Positions 30,961-39,430 of a stretch of DNA of 41,439 bases are shown in pieces. The stretch's first letter is position 1; each line of letters starts with the position of its first letter. The stretch comes from JAAUTG01 sp964458705 (lineage in GTDB: Bacteria; Bacteroidota; Bacteroidia; Chitinophagales; Saprospiraceae). Below the pieces are notes generated by a model, which did not search any database, was not told where the DNA came from, and saw only the letters and a program-made list of their open reading frames with translations. The position numbers and the translations under genes were made by a program. Location: assembly GCA_964458705.1 (NCBI GenBank), contig CAYWKD010000035.1:1-41439 (forward strand), written 5' to 3'.

Positions 30961-32607
30961 TCATGATTTAAGCCACTTTGAAAAATCAGCTAGATTCATA
31001 GCGTTTAAGCACATCTCTTTGGTAAGTAATCCTTTTCTTGCCACTTGTAGGCCATAGTGAATGTCATGTATGCCACTCTTACTGTGTGCATCTGGGTTGA
31101 TGGCAATATATACTTCTTTCTCTAAAGCATAAGGAATCCAAGTCCAATCTAAATCTAATCTGTAAGGATTCGCATTCAGTTCTATTGCTACACCATTAGC
31201 AGCACAAGCATCAATGACTGCTATGTGATTGATCGGATAACCTTGTCTTGAAAGCAACAACCGACCTGTTGGATGACCCAATATTTTAGTATGTGGATTT
31301 TCAATAGCATTGATAAGTCGCTGAGTAGCTTTTTGCTCATCCATTTTTAAATTAGAATGAATAGAAGCAATAATAAAATCAAATTGCGCTAATATCTCAT
31401 CTTCATAGTCAAGGCTACCATCAGCTAAAATATCACTTTCGATCCCCTTAAATATTTTGAAAGGAGATAAAGATTCGTTCAATTCATCAATAGCTTGCCA
31501 TTGATCCTCCAATCGGTCTATTTTCAACCCATTAGCATAAAATGCTGATTTTGAATGATCTGTAATTCCAATATACTCATATCCTAAATCTTTTGCACAG
31601 TTTGCCATTTCGGCTAGCGTATGCGCTCCATCGCTAAAGGTGGTGTGAACATGTAGTGCGCCCCTTATGTTCTCGGCAACAATAAGTGAAGGAATAGATT
31701 TTAAAGTGAGGTTGTCGGGATCATCTCTCAATTCGGGAGGCAGAAAAGGTAGTCCTACTTGTTCAAATAACTTTGCCTCGTTGTCCATATCAATCAACTG
31801 CTCATTCGATAGCTGGAAAAATGAATCTGTAAACGCTTTGCTACCCGTTCTGATAACTTGTTGATTACCAAACGATTGATGAGTGCAAATATAGATTTTT
31901 ATGGGAGCAGTACTTCCTTCCTCTTTTAAGATTAGCACCTTATCTTCTCCTGTTTTTACTACTTCAAAATGTGATAGGAGCAGCTCTGATATGTCCTCAT
32001 CGGTAGCAATTAGGATTTCTATTGTGGCTAATATTGGCATTTTTCGACGAACTGCTCCCGTCAGTTCCACCCTGGCTTTAGGTAGTAATGAACGGAGCTT
32101 TTGAACAATACGCTCTGCTAACGACTCCAACTTAGCGTAATGATATTGATGCTTTGATTGCTGAAAATATTCTAATTTCTGTTTTAAATCTGCTTGAGTT
32201 TTTGTTCCAAATCCTTTTAATTCAGTCAAGCGATTTTCATTGACGGCGTAAAGCAATTCACCAACTGACTCTATTTTTAAATCTCGCCAAATCGTCCGAA
32301 CCTTCTTTGCACCAAATCCTTTTATGTCCATCATTTCTTGAATCCCTTCTGGTGTTTGCGCTCGGTATCGCTCTAGAGTTTTCATCTCTCCATCCTTTAG
32401 CAGTTCGCTAATCTTTTCAAGGATAGCTTTTCCAACTCCAGGAATTGCAGCAATTTCGTCTGCATTCATTTCTATCAATGGGCGTTCCCAACTCCTCAGC
32501 GTTCTGTATGCTTTATCATAGGATCTGATTTTATATGGATTTTCGCCGTGCAACTCCATTAATTGCCCCAAGAGTTGGAAAGACTTAGCGATTTGCTTGT
32601 TGGTCAT
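30961..32607 (-). CDS. PolX-like protein: HhH/Pol-beta-type region plus PHP phosphoesterase, degenerate polymerase site
   Basis: I place the start at ATG 32607 (MTNKQIAKSFQLLGQLMELH, the family N-terminus); the upstream 22 codons precede the predicted transcription start. The product is 548 residues. The N-terminal helix-hairpin-helix part has IPGVGKAILEKISELL, IKGFGAKKVRTIW and LKGFGTKTQADL. The nucleotidyltransferase region has LTGAVRRKMPILATIEILIA near 183-200, where active Pol X enzymes have a Gly-Ser and a DxD pair. Here the pair is Thr-Ile-Glu, so polymerase activity is probably lost. The C-terminal PHP domain from about 317 is intact: HVHTTFSDGAHT, GITDHSKS, GIESDIL, IASIHSN, LGHPTGR, INPDAHS. 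A 3'-5' exonuclease or phosphoesterase function remains plausible. Confidence 0.92.
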   Translation of the reverse strand: MTNKQIAKSFQLLGQLMELHGENPYKIRSYDKAYRTLRSWERPLIEMNADEIAAIPGVGKAILEKISELLKDGEMKTLERYRAQTPEGIQEMMDIKGFGAKKVRTIWRDLKIESVGELLYAVNENRLTELKGFGTKTQADLKQKLEYFQQSKHQYHYAKLESLAERIVQKLRSLLPKARVELTGAVRRKMPILATIEILIATDEDISELLLSHFEVVKTGEDKVLILKEEGSTAPIKIYICTHQSFGNQQVIRTGSKAFTDSFFQLSNEQLIDMDNEAKLFEQVGLPFLPPELRDDPDNLTLKSIPSLIVAENIRGALHVHTTFSDGAHTLAEMANCAKDLGYEYIGITDHSKSAFYANGLKIDRLEDQWQAIDELNESLSPFKIFKGIESDILADGSLDYEDEILAQFDFIIASIHSNLKMDEQKATQRLINAIENPHTKILGHPTGRLLLSRQGYPINHIAVIDACAANGVAIELNANPYRLDLDWTWIPYALEKEVYIAINPDAHSKSGIHDIHYGLQVARKGLLTKEMCLNAMNLADFSKWLKS

Positions 32608-32645
32608 AATATAATTTTGATAATGTGGCTCAAGGATTAGAAACA

Positions 32646-32673
32646 CAAAGATAAACACTCTACTTTCAATCAA
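32646..32673 (-). promoter_or_regulatory. Promoter for polX
   Basis: On the minus strand TTG (32673-32671), a 17-nt spacer and TATCTTTG (32653-32646). The predicted start near 32639 leaves a leader of about 32 nt to ATG 32607 and supports that start codon. Confidence 0.65.
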
Positions 32674-32775
32674 GGTCTTTTAGCATTTCAGAAAGAAAAA
32701 AAGCTAAACAGATTGAGAAAGACGGCATAGCAGAATGTCAAAATAAACAGGAAAAGCCATCAATAGAAAAAATAG

Positions 32776-33267
32776 CTAATCCTCCTTCAACTCCACCAAA
32801 TATAAGCTCGTCCGCCACAGTGCCCACAAGTCTTTGATAAATAGCACAACGCTCTGAATAGTCAGACCAATACCGCTACCTGCCATGAAAACGCCAAAAT
32901 CAAATAAGCCGCCTAGCAGCATCATCCCAAAGCCAACTAAAAAAAGCAATTGATCAAGCGTGCGCCAGTTTCCGAGATAATGTAGCAAACGCTTTGCTCG
33001 GCTTTGCTCTTGGGCAACAAGATCAGACTGATCCATATTTTTCATTGCTCGAAGAGTATGTCGAACAAGTGCAATAACGCCAGATAGGCAAAAAATAGCT
33101 CCCATCGGCATGATGACATAGCTGAACCCCTGTGTGAAAGGTTCATTGCTGTATCTCAAAAGCAACACTATTCCTACCACTACGCTTAAAATTCCCCATC
33201 CAATTAAGAATAGTGATTCATGGCGTTCTGCTTTCCAGTAACTATTTATGTATAGCTTGCTTCCCAT
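32776..33267 (-). CDS. Four-span membrane protein, unknown
   Basis: The 163-residue protein has four predicted membrane spans: LFLIGWGILSVVVGIVLLLR, YVIMPMGAIFCLSGVIALV, LLFLVGFGMMLLGGLFDFGV and AGSGIGLTIQSVVLFI. A charged loop between spans two and three (RAMKNMDQSDLVAQEQSRAK) and an acidic tail (VELKED) complete it. No family was recognised. It starts 3 bp after the stop of the PLP-enzyme gene, so the pair is almost certainly one operon. Confidence 0.75.
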   Translation of the reverse strand: MGSKLYINSYWKAERHESLFLIGWGILSVVVGIVLLLRYSNEPFTQGFSYVIMPMGAIFCLSGVIALVRHTLRAMKNMDQSDLVAQEQSRAKRLLHYLGNWRTLDQLLFLVGFGMMLLGGLFDFGVFMAGSGIGLTIQSVVLFIKDLWALWRTSLYLVELKED

Positions 33268-33270
33268 TGA

Positions 33271-34371
33271 TTATAGCTTATTCCAAATTTCTATTTTCTT
33301 GTCTTCTAATGTCAAATAGTAAGGCATCAAATCAACCGTCATGCAGGAGTGAACTGGAAGAATGGTGAGTAAGTCTCCTACCCGAGTTTTGGAAAGTAGC
33401 GCCTCAGAAGCCTTTATGACACCGTGTTCTTGAGAGAGTGATTTGACATAGCTTTCTTCCGTTGGCACAGTCCAGCTATTGTCTGTTCGCTCCACTACCC
33501 TGCCGTAATAATCTCCAAATTGAGGATGGCTTGCTCTATCTTTTGAGAAATGTACGCCACCACCATATACCACAATTTCTTGTCGCTCAAGATGTAATGC
33601 AACCACAGGGCAGACCATTGCCACGGCTATGTCATCTAATGCACAAGAACCAATATGATATTGAGAAAGATCATAAAACATAAAGTTACCAGGGCGCATT
33701 TCATCGAAAGCGGTAAAGTCGTCCATGGTGCTGCATGAAGGGGTGTCACCGTAAGAAAAAACAAGTGTTGGATAATCGGTAGTAAAGCGCGCTTTTAACT
33801 CGGAAATTTCCTCGATGCCTTTTTCATGTATTGTTTGAATATCGGTTGTGCTTGTTGCCTTATATGTATGTCCTGCATGTATTAAAAAACCTTTAAAATC
33901 CAATTTTTCTATCCTATCTATCGTATTTACTAACTGCTGAATGAGCTCAAAATTTTCAACAGCAACACCTGTACGATGATAACCTGCATCAATTTCAATA
34001 AATACACTTACGCAGCTCCGTAGTTGTGCTTGAAGAGCATCCAAAGTATCAATAGATTCTATTAACACATTCAGTTGAATTTGACCAGCTAACTCATTGA
34101 CCGTAGTCATTTCCAAGATATTCAAGGGGAAAGCCACCGTAATATCTTTCCATCCACCTTGAGCATAATACTTGGCCATTCTCAAGGAAGATACTGCGAT
34201 TTTATCAACTCCAAAAGCTCGAAACCACTCAGCAACATCATTAGACTGAGGCGTTTTAAGATGTGGGCGCAAGTCAACTTTGTTGCGCTTGGCTTTGGTA
34301 ACCATGCGTTCTATATTTCTCAAACAGCGCTGTTTGTCTAGTAGCAATGTAGGAACATTTATTTTTTGCAT
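33271..34371 (-). CDS. D-threonine aldolase / D-serine dehydratase-like PLP enzyme (alanine-racemase N-terminal fold)
   Basis: From ATG 34371 (MQKINVPTLLLDKQRCLRNI) the product is 366 residues; a longer frame from 34413 is possible but its extra 14 residues look unconserved. The type III PLP barrel has LRPHLKTPQS with the PLP Lys, KIAVSSLRMAKYY, FIEIDAGYHRTGV, GFLIHAGHTY, SYGDTPSCS and MRPGNFMFYDL. The C-terminal LPVHSCMTVDLM holds the His-x-Cys pair that binds zinc in eukaryotic D-serine dehydratases and relatives. The reaction could be retro-aldol cleavage of D-3-hydroxyamino acids or dehydration of D-serine; the sequence does not separate these. It is divergent from the pseudouridine synthase gene and followed by a membrane protein gene, possibly a partner. 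Confidence 0.88.
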   Translation of the reverse strand: MQKINVPTLLLDKQRCLRNIERMVTKAKRNKVDLRPHLKTPQSNDVAEWFRAFGVDKIAVSSLRMAKYYAQGGWKDITVAFPLNILEMTTVNELAGQIQLNVLIESIDTLDALQAQLRSCVSVFIEIDAGYHRTGVAVENFELIQQLVNTIDRIEKLDFKGFLIHAGHTYKATSTTDIQTIHEKGIEEISELKARFTTDYPTLVFSYGDTPSCSTMDDFTAFDEMRPGNFMFYDLSQYHIGSCALDDIAVAMVCPVVALHLERQEIVVYGGGVHFSKDRASHPQFGDYYGRVVERTDNSWTVPTEESYVKSLSQEHGVIKASEALLSKTRVGDLLTILPVHSCMTVDLMPYYLTLEDKKIEIWNKL

Positions 34372-34439
34372 ACTTTTATGTATTGATGTGTTAAATTGTA
34401 AAAATATACTCATTTACAAACGAGGGAACACGAAATTGT

Positions 34440-35117
34440 ATGCAGCAAACAAAAATAGGCGATTGGGTTTTAGAAAAAAACAACCAATTTATTGTCTTTA
34501 ATAAGCCACCCGGAATTGCCGTTCAGCCAGATAGTTCTGAAGAAAAATCTCTAATAGAACTAGCTGAAATTTATACTAAGAAAAAATTGCTTCTTGTGCA
34601 TCGTATTGATCGCCCTGCTAGCGGTTTAGTTGTTTTTGCAAAAACAGATAATGCTGCCAAGCACCTTTCTGCTCAATTCAAGGAACGAAAGATAAATAAA
34701 GTTTACTTGGCGGTCGTCAAGCATGAGCCTCCCGCAATTAAAGGTACACTAACGCACTATTTAAAAAAAATAGCTAAGCTCAATAAAAGTATTGCATTGG
34801 ATACGGAAGAGGAAGATACTAAGAAAAGCATGATGAACTATGAAGTGATCGCCCAAAGCGAGCATTATCAATTATTGAAAGTGGTATTGGCGACAGGGCG
34901 ACATCATCAAATTCGAGCGCAGTTAGCAGCAGTAAATTGCCCTATCAAGGGAGATGTTAAATATGGTTTTAAGCGAGGCAATCCCGATCGTTCCATTCAT
35001 TTACACGCTTGGCAGCTGAGTTTTATCCATCCGACGACAAAGCAAGTGCTTAGCTTGCAAGCCGACCTTCCAAAGGAAGCACTCTGGCAGAGTTTTGACC
35101 TTGAAAATCATCAGTAG
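34440..35117 (+). CDS. RluA-family RNA pseudouridine synthase
   Basis: The 225-residue enzyme has the RluA catalytic motif LLVHRIDRPASGLVVFAKT, with catalytic Asp in HRIDRPASGL, preceded by FIVFNKPPGIAVQPD. It is followed by KVYLAVVKHEPP, TGRHHQIRAQLAAVNCPIKG and HLHAWQLSFIHP. An S4 domain is absent and the length is short, as for RluA, RluC-like truncated or TruC-type enzymes. The RNA target (rRNA or tRNA) cannot be told from sequence. The start codon immediately follows a short leader shared divergently with the PLP-enzyme gene. Confidence 0.93.
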   Translation: MQQTKIGDWVLEKNNQFIVFNKPPGIAVQPDSSEEKSLIELAEIYTKKKLLLVHRIDRPASGLVVFAKTDNAAKHLSAQFKERKINKVYLAVVKHEPPAIKGTLTHYLKKIAKLNKSIALDTEEEDTKKSMMNYEVIAQSEHYQLLKVVLATGRHHQIRAQLAAVNCPIKGDVKYGFKRGNPDRSIHLHAWQLSFIHPTTKQVLSLQADLPKEALWQSFDLENHQ

Positions 35118-35468
35118 GCATTTTTAAATTTAGCTCGTATAATACGTCATTTTTTATCTTTTTTTCTCTTCACAAAATACTACAGTTCAGCCAACATGAT
35201 TTACCAACTTTGTTAATCAGTTGTCTAAGTTGTTCAGCATCTTGTAAAAGTTCTTTTTCTGCTGTCATTGTTTTTTATTGACTTGCCGCACAGCATCCAC
35301 ATAAACCCAATATCACATAATTCCCCTAAATTCTACGCTTATTGTCGCTTTAGCGAAACTTTATTAAGAATCATATGGTCGTTTGTACGTGTAGATTAGT
35401 GAGCTGTTTCGAGCTTATTTTTCTGTTTATAGAAGGGAAAAATAAGCCTTTTTTTATACTTATTTATG
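35118..35468. other. 351-bp region without a recognised gene, ending in a terminator
   Basis: Between the pseudouridine synthase and convergent mscS. A 32-codon minus-strand frame at 35170-35268 (MTAEKELLQDAEQLRQLINK at its start) looks like a helical peptide or gene remnant but has no other support. A strong plus-strand terminator (35413-35447) lies almost 300 bp after the last plus-strand stop, leaving room for a 3' UTR or small RNA. Confidence 0.5.
35413..35447 (+). terminator. Intrinsic terminator
   Basis: GCTTATTTTTC (35413-35423), 13-nt loop, GAAAAATAAGC (35437-35447), then CTTTTTTTA: a perfect 11-bp stem with a run of seven T. The A-rich arm also makes it usable from the minus side for mscS, whose stop is at 35469. 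Confidence 0.8.
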
Positions 35469-36839
35469 TCATTCTTCCTTTTTCAACCAAACATCCATTT
35501 GTGGAAATGGAATTTGGACATGATGCTTTCTAAAAGCTTGATCTATGGCGAAGCGCAGTGAACTTTTGTGATTTTCCACTTGAATAAGGTCTTTTATCCA
35601 GACATGTAGCTCGAAGTCAAGTGAGGAATTTCCAAAATTAACGAAGCGCACGAATGGCTCAGGGTACTTCAAGACGGCTTCGTTTTCTTTAGCCACCTCG
35701 AGCAACAACTCTTTTATCAATGTAGTATCTGAACCATAAGCGACACCCACTGTAATAATAAAGCGCGCCTTATTATCATAATGACTCCAATTAATGACTT
35801 TTTCATTTACTAAATGTGAATTGGGGACAAGAATGGATATGTTTTCTAGTGTTTGAACCCTCGAAACACGCAAACCGATCTTTCGGACACGGCCAACTGC
35901 GCCATCAATCTGAACGACATCACCAACCTCAACGGAGCGTTCTAGCAGCAAAATGATACCAGAAGCCCAATCATTAAAAGTCTGTTGTAAGCCCAGTCCA
36001 ACCCCCACTAATAAGGCTGCAACACTACCCCATACTACGGTAAGCTGTAAGCCCAAATTTTGCAAGGCAATGATAATGGCAAAAAAGAAAATAAAATATC
36101 GAACGAGTTGATTAACAGCATATTGACCACCAATGTGTATATTATTTGTTTTGTAATAGTTGAAAAGGGCAATTTGAATAATTATCCAAGAAATGAGCCG
36201 AGCAATAAAAATGACAGTAATCGCAAATACAATCTTTGAGGCAGTGATTGTAATCATGCGATCTCCTGAACCGACGGGAAGCTGAGGCAACAACTCATCA
36301 ATCTGCAACAATTTTAGTAAGAAAAACACCAAAAATCCATAAACAATAGACTGAATCATTTGTCCAGCCCGATGCTCTTCTTTTTCTTTGTTCGTAACTT
36401 TAGTAACGAGCGTTGCTTTGTCGTATGTATTTTTTTTGCGTTGATCTTTATAATTCTGAATTAACCATTTTGATATCAGCCAGTCGGAAAGACGTGCCAA
36501 AGTAAAAATCAAAACACCAACTAAAAGCGTATTAACTGAAAGCGTATATTTTTCGTTTTCACTAATATAAATCGTTTGATTTAAATTCAAAGTAATCAAC
36601 AGACCAGCCAGCAAAGTAACAATGAAGACAATATTAACAGAACGGTTGATCCTCTGGCGCTCTTTGAGCTCGATGTCCTCTTTCACATTTTGAAAGAGAC
36701 GGGGCAGCCAACGACGCTTAGTCAGTAGGAATATTAAAGATAGTAATGCTATCAGCAGCAAACTAATAATTATGTCCTGAATGGAAATCGTGTAGTTTCC
36801 AATTTCCACCTCATAAGTCAACCAATCCGTTAAATTCAT
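35469..36839 (-). CDS. MscS-family mechanosensitive ion channel
   Basis: The 456-residue inner-membrane channel has several hydrophobic spans (IIISLLLIALLSLIFLL near 25, IVFIVTLLAGLLITL near 70, LLVGVLIFTLARLSDWL near 105, IVYGFLVFFLLKLLQI, IVFAITVIFIARLISWIII, YFIFFFAIIIALQNLGL). The MscS pore helix and beta domain follow (SVAALLVGVGLGLQQTFNDW, ASGIILLLERSVEVGDVVQI, GAVGRVRKIGLRVSRVQT, ISILVPNSHLVNEKVINWSH). The C-terminal domain ends in VQIPFPQMDVWLKKEE. It protects against osmotic downshock, like other MscS channels. With about six spans it is larger than the minimal three-span MscS. Confidence 0.95.
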   Translation of the reverse strand: MNLTDWLTYEVEIGNYTISIQDIIISLLLIALLSLIFLLTKRRWLPRLFQNVKEDIELKERQRINRSVNIVFIVTLLAGLLITLNLNQTIYISENEKYTLSVNTLLVGVLIFTLARLSDWLISKWLIQNYKDQRKKNTYDKATLVTKVTNKEKEEHRAGQMIQSIVYGFLVFFLLKLLQIDELLPQLPVGSGDRMITITASKIVFAITVIFIARLISWIIIQIALFNYYKTNNIHIGGQYAVNQLVRYFIFFFAIIIALQNLGLQLTVVWGSVAALLVGVGLGLQQTFNDWASGIILLLERSVEVGDVVQIDGAVGRVRKIGLRVSRVQTLENISILVPNSHLVNEKVINWSHYDNKARFIITVGVAYGSDTTLIKELLLEVAKENEAVLKYPEPFVRFVNFGNSSLDFELHVWIKDLIQVENHKSSLRFAIDQAFRKHHVQIPFPQMDVWLKKEE

Positions 36840-37035
36840 CTTTGTAAGGCTTAATTCATTAGTGAAGCATGGGACATAAAAATCATTCCAGGAATCTTAG
36901 CATTAAGTTAAAGTGAAAATCATTGCTTCAAGCCACTAGGAAGATTTTTATTTTTAGCATTTTATCTACTCAACATTAAATAAGGGGTAAACAAGATTTA
37001 CAAAATAGTAGTTTACACTTATAAAAATAAAGTAT

Positions 37036-38634
37036 ATGAAGAATGTGATGCTGGCATTATGGATATTGGTAGTTGTATCTCCGAGTTGTAAAACAGAGCC
37101 AAACGAAAAAATATCCAGTAAAGCTGAAGCAGTCGAAACCACTGCATGGCAAAGTCCTGATAAGGCTTATGGAGAATTGTTTGAGGCAGTACAGCTAGCT
37201 GCTATCTTCCCAGATTCTAAGACTTTTGTAGATTGTACGCCCAAAAGGCCCCGTCAGGAAATTAGATCAAACTACGAAGAAGCCAAATTACTGGAAGACT
37301 TTGATCTAGAGGCCTTTGTATTAAAGTATTTTGACTTACCTAAGCAATATGCTACTAACTTTCAAAGTGATACGACCCGCAGTGTGGAAGCGCATATCAA
37401 GATGCTTTGGGATTACCTAAAACGCGAGGCAGATCAATCAGCATCAGGTTCGTTAATTTCCTTACCCAATGCCTACATTGTGCCAGGAGGACGCTTTGGA
37501 GAAATTTACTACTGGGATAGCTACTTCACAATGCTAGGTTTACAAGAATCTGGTCAGACGGTCTTAATCGAGAATATGCTCCAAAATTTTGCTTATCTAA
37601 TTGATACTGTTGGACATATTCCCAACGGCAATCGCACTTACTATTTAAGTCGTTCTCAGCCACCTTTCTTTGCTGCTATGGTCAACTTATTAACAGAAAC
37701 GCAAGGAGTGGAAACACTGCAGCGTTTCCTGCCCGCCTTGGAGCAAGAATATAAATTCTGGATGGCAGGCGAGGAAAAGCTACAAACCGTACATCGAAGA
37801 TTGGTTCGACTAGACAGTGCAACAGTACTTAATCGCTATTGCGATGATGAGGCTATACCAAGGCAGGAATCGTATAAAGAAGATATAAAAGTAGCAGTAG
37901 AAAGTGGTAGAGATAAACCTTTGATTTACAATCATATCCGCTCTGGTGCAGAATCTGGATGGGACTTTAGTAGCCGTTGGTTTGCGGATGCTAGAAATTT
38001 ATATACCATAGAAACCACTGACATTATTCCTGTGGACTTAAATGCGCTGCTCTACAACCTTGAGCTGACTATAAGTGAGGCTTATGGGGTAGTGGGAAAT
38101 GAAAACATGGCAAGACAGTACAATGACCGAGCGATGGCAAGAAAAGCAGCTATACAAACTTTCTGCTGGGATTCTGAAAGTGGTATTTATAGAGATTACA
38201 ATTTTAAAAAACATATTTTTACACCAGTGCCATCTTTAGCCATGATGTATCCATTATTTTTTAATATTGCCAATCAAGATCAGGCAGATGCGGTAGCGGC
38301 AGTCATTCAACAAGATTTTTTGAAAGCTGGTGGGGTCGTTACGACACTCAATAATACAGGCGAACAGTGGGACGCTCCCAATGGCTGGGCACCTTTGCAG
38401 TGGATTACCATTCAAGGCTTGAGAAATTATGGCTACGATGATCTTGCAGCAACTATCGCTAGCCGCTGGATTGACTTGAACATCAAAGTATATAAAAATA
38501 CAGGTAAAATGGTGGAAAAATACAACGTGATGGATATGAGCTTAGATGCTGGTGGTGGAGAGTATCCAGTGCAAGATGGCTTTGGCTGGTCGAATGGCGT
38601 ACTGCTCAAGTTGATTTCTATTTACGGAAAGTAG
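37036..38634 (+). CDS. Alpha,alpha-trehalase (GH37), lipoprotein
   Basis: The 532-residue enzyme hydrolyses trehalose to two glucose. Both GH37 signatures are present: PGGRFGEIYYWDSYFTMLGL (about residue 149) and QWDAPNGWAPLQWITIQGL (about 444), with GGGEYPVQDGFGWSNGV near the C-terminus. AESGWDFSSRWF holds the catalytic-region Asp of GH37. The N-terminus MKNVMLALWILVVVSPSC is a lipoprotein signal with Cys18, so the enzyme is probably anchored outside the cytoplasm rather than a soluble periplasmic TreA. It stands alone; no trehalose transporter or kinase gene is next to it. No TAnnTTTG element was found in the 196-bp upstream region. Confidence 0.94.
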   Translation: MKNVMLALWILVVVSPSCKTEPNEKISSKAEAVETTAWQSPDKAYGELFEAVQLAAIFPDSKTFVDCTPKRPRQEIRSNYEEAKLLEDFDLEAFVLKYFDLPKQYATNFQSDTTRSVEAHIKMLWDYLKREADQSASGSLISLPNAYIVPGGRFGEIYYWDSYFTMLGLQESGQTVLIENMLQNFAYLIDTVGHIPNGNRTYYLSRSQPPFFAAMVNLLTETQGVETLQRFLPALEQEYKFWMAGEEKLQTVHRRLVRLDSATVLNRYCDDEAIPRQESYKEDIKVAVESGRDKPLIYNHIRSGAESGWDFSSRWFADARNLYTIETTDIIPVDLNALLYNLELTISEAYGVVGNENMARQYNDRAMARKAAIQTFCWDSESGIYRDYNFKKHIFTPVPSLAMMYPLFFNIANQDQADAVAAVIQQDFLKAGGVVTTLNNTGEQWDAPNGWAPLQWITIQGLRNYGYDDLAATIASRWIDLNIKVYKNTGKMVEKYNVMDMSLDAGGGEYPVQDGFGWSNGVLLKLISIYGK

Positions 38635-38674
38635 AAATGTAGCAATTGATTAATCTATAATATTTTGATTCAAG

Positions 38675-38738
38675 TAAGTGAGCAGTTTTATACGTTTAGT
38701 GATATATAAGTGAGCAGTTTTATACGTTTAGTGATATA
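38675..38738. repeat. Perfect 32-bp tandem duplication upstream of pth
   Basis: Two identical 32-bp units, 38675-38706 and 38707-38738, each beginning TAAGTGAGCAGTTTTATACG, lie 40 bp after the trehalase stop and 45 bp before the first possible pth start. The exact identity suggests a recent slip duplication or an assembly artefact; the position allows a regulatory effect on pth. Confidence 0.9.
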
Positions 38739-38783
38739 ATAATCCTATTAACAGAAAATATTGTGAATAGATACCAATAGTAA

Positions 38784-39425
38784 ATGTCTATTTTTAATTT
38801 TAAGCTGTTTACTGTTGTGCGATCAATTTTTGAGCAGCCCAAAAAAGAAGTAGTTTCTGACCCAATGAAGTATTTAATTGTAGGAATTGGCAATGTAGGT
38901 GCTGAATACAATGGCACTCGCCATAATGTAGGTTTCGAGATATTGGATTTCCTAGCAGAAGAAGCAGGAGCAGAATGGGAAACAAAAACGCTAGGTGATG
39001 TTACCACCATCAAGCACAAAGGACGAACATTCACTTTACTGAAGCCCAACACTTACGTCAATAGAAGTGGAAAGGCTGTTCGACATTGGATGACCAAATT
39101 AAAAGTTGAAAAATCTAATTTACTCGTAGTTGTGGATGATCTCAATCTGCCACTGGGTAAGCAACGACTACGAGGTAAAGGCAGCGATGGCGGTCATAAT
39201 GGCTTAAAAGATATAAATGTAATGGCTGGAGGTAACGATTATGCAAGATTGCGAATCGGCATTGGTAGTGATTTTCCTAAAGGACAACAGGCTGATTATG
39301 TACTGGGAAAGTGGACCAGCGAAGAGCAGAAAGCACTAAAAGCAATCATTGCTTATGCTGCTGAAACCATCAAGTCATTCGGAGCAATTGGGCTAGCACA
39401 CACGATGAGTAACCGCAACAAATAG
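38784..39425 (+). CDS. pth: Peptidyl-tRNA hydrolase
   Basis: Pth cleaves peptidyl-tRNA released from stalled ribosomes. The 213-codon frame begins with a 27-residue extension (MSIFNFKLFTVVRSIFEQPK) before the canonical start MKYLIVGIGNVGAEYNGTRH at ATG 38865. Bacteroidota Pth often carry such extensions, so both starts are possible. Core motifs are GNVGAEYNGTRHNVGF (catalytic His in TRHN, substrate Asn), LLKPNTYVNRSGKAV, VVDDLNLPLGKQRLR, and GSDGGHNGLKDI with the conserved HNG. It ends only 5 bp from the convergent TPR gene. Confidence 0.95.
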   Translation: MSIFNFKLFTVVRSIFEQPKKEVVSDPMKYLIVGIGNVGAEYNGTRHNVGFEILDFLAEEAGAEWETKTLGDVTTIKHKGRTFTLLKPNTYVNRSGKAVRHWMTKLKVEKSNLLVVVDDLNLPLGKQRLRGKGSDGGHNGLKDINVMAGGNDYARLRIGIGSDFPKGQQADYVLGKWTSEEQKALKAIIAYAAETIKSFGAIGLAHTMSNRNK

Positions 39426-39430
39426 AGAGC

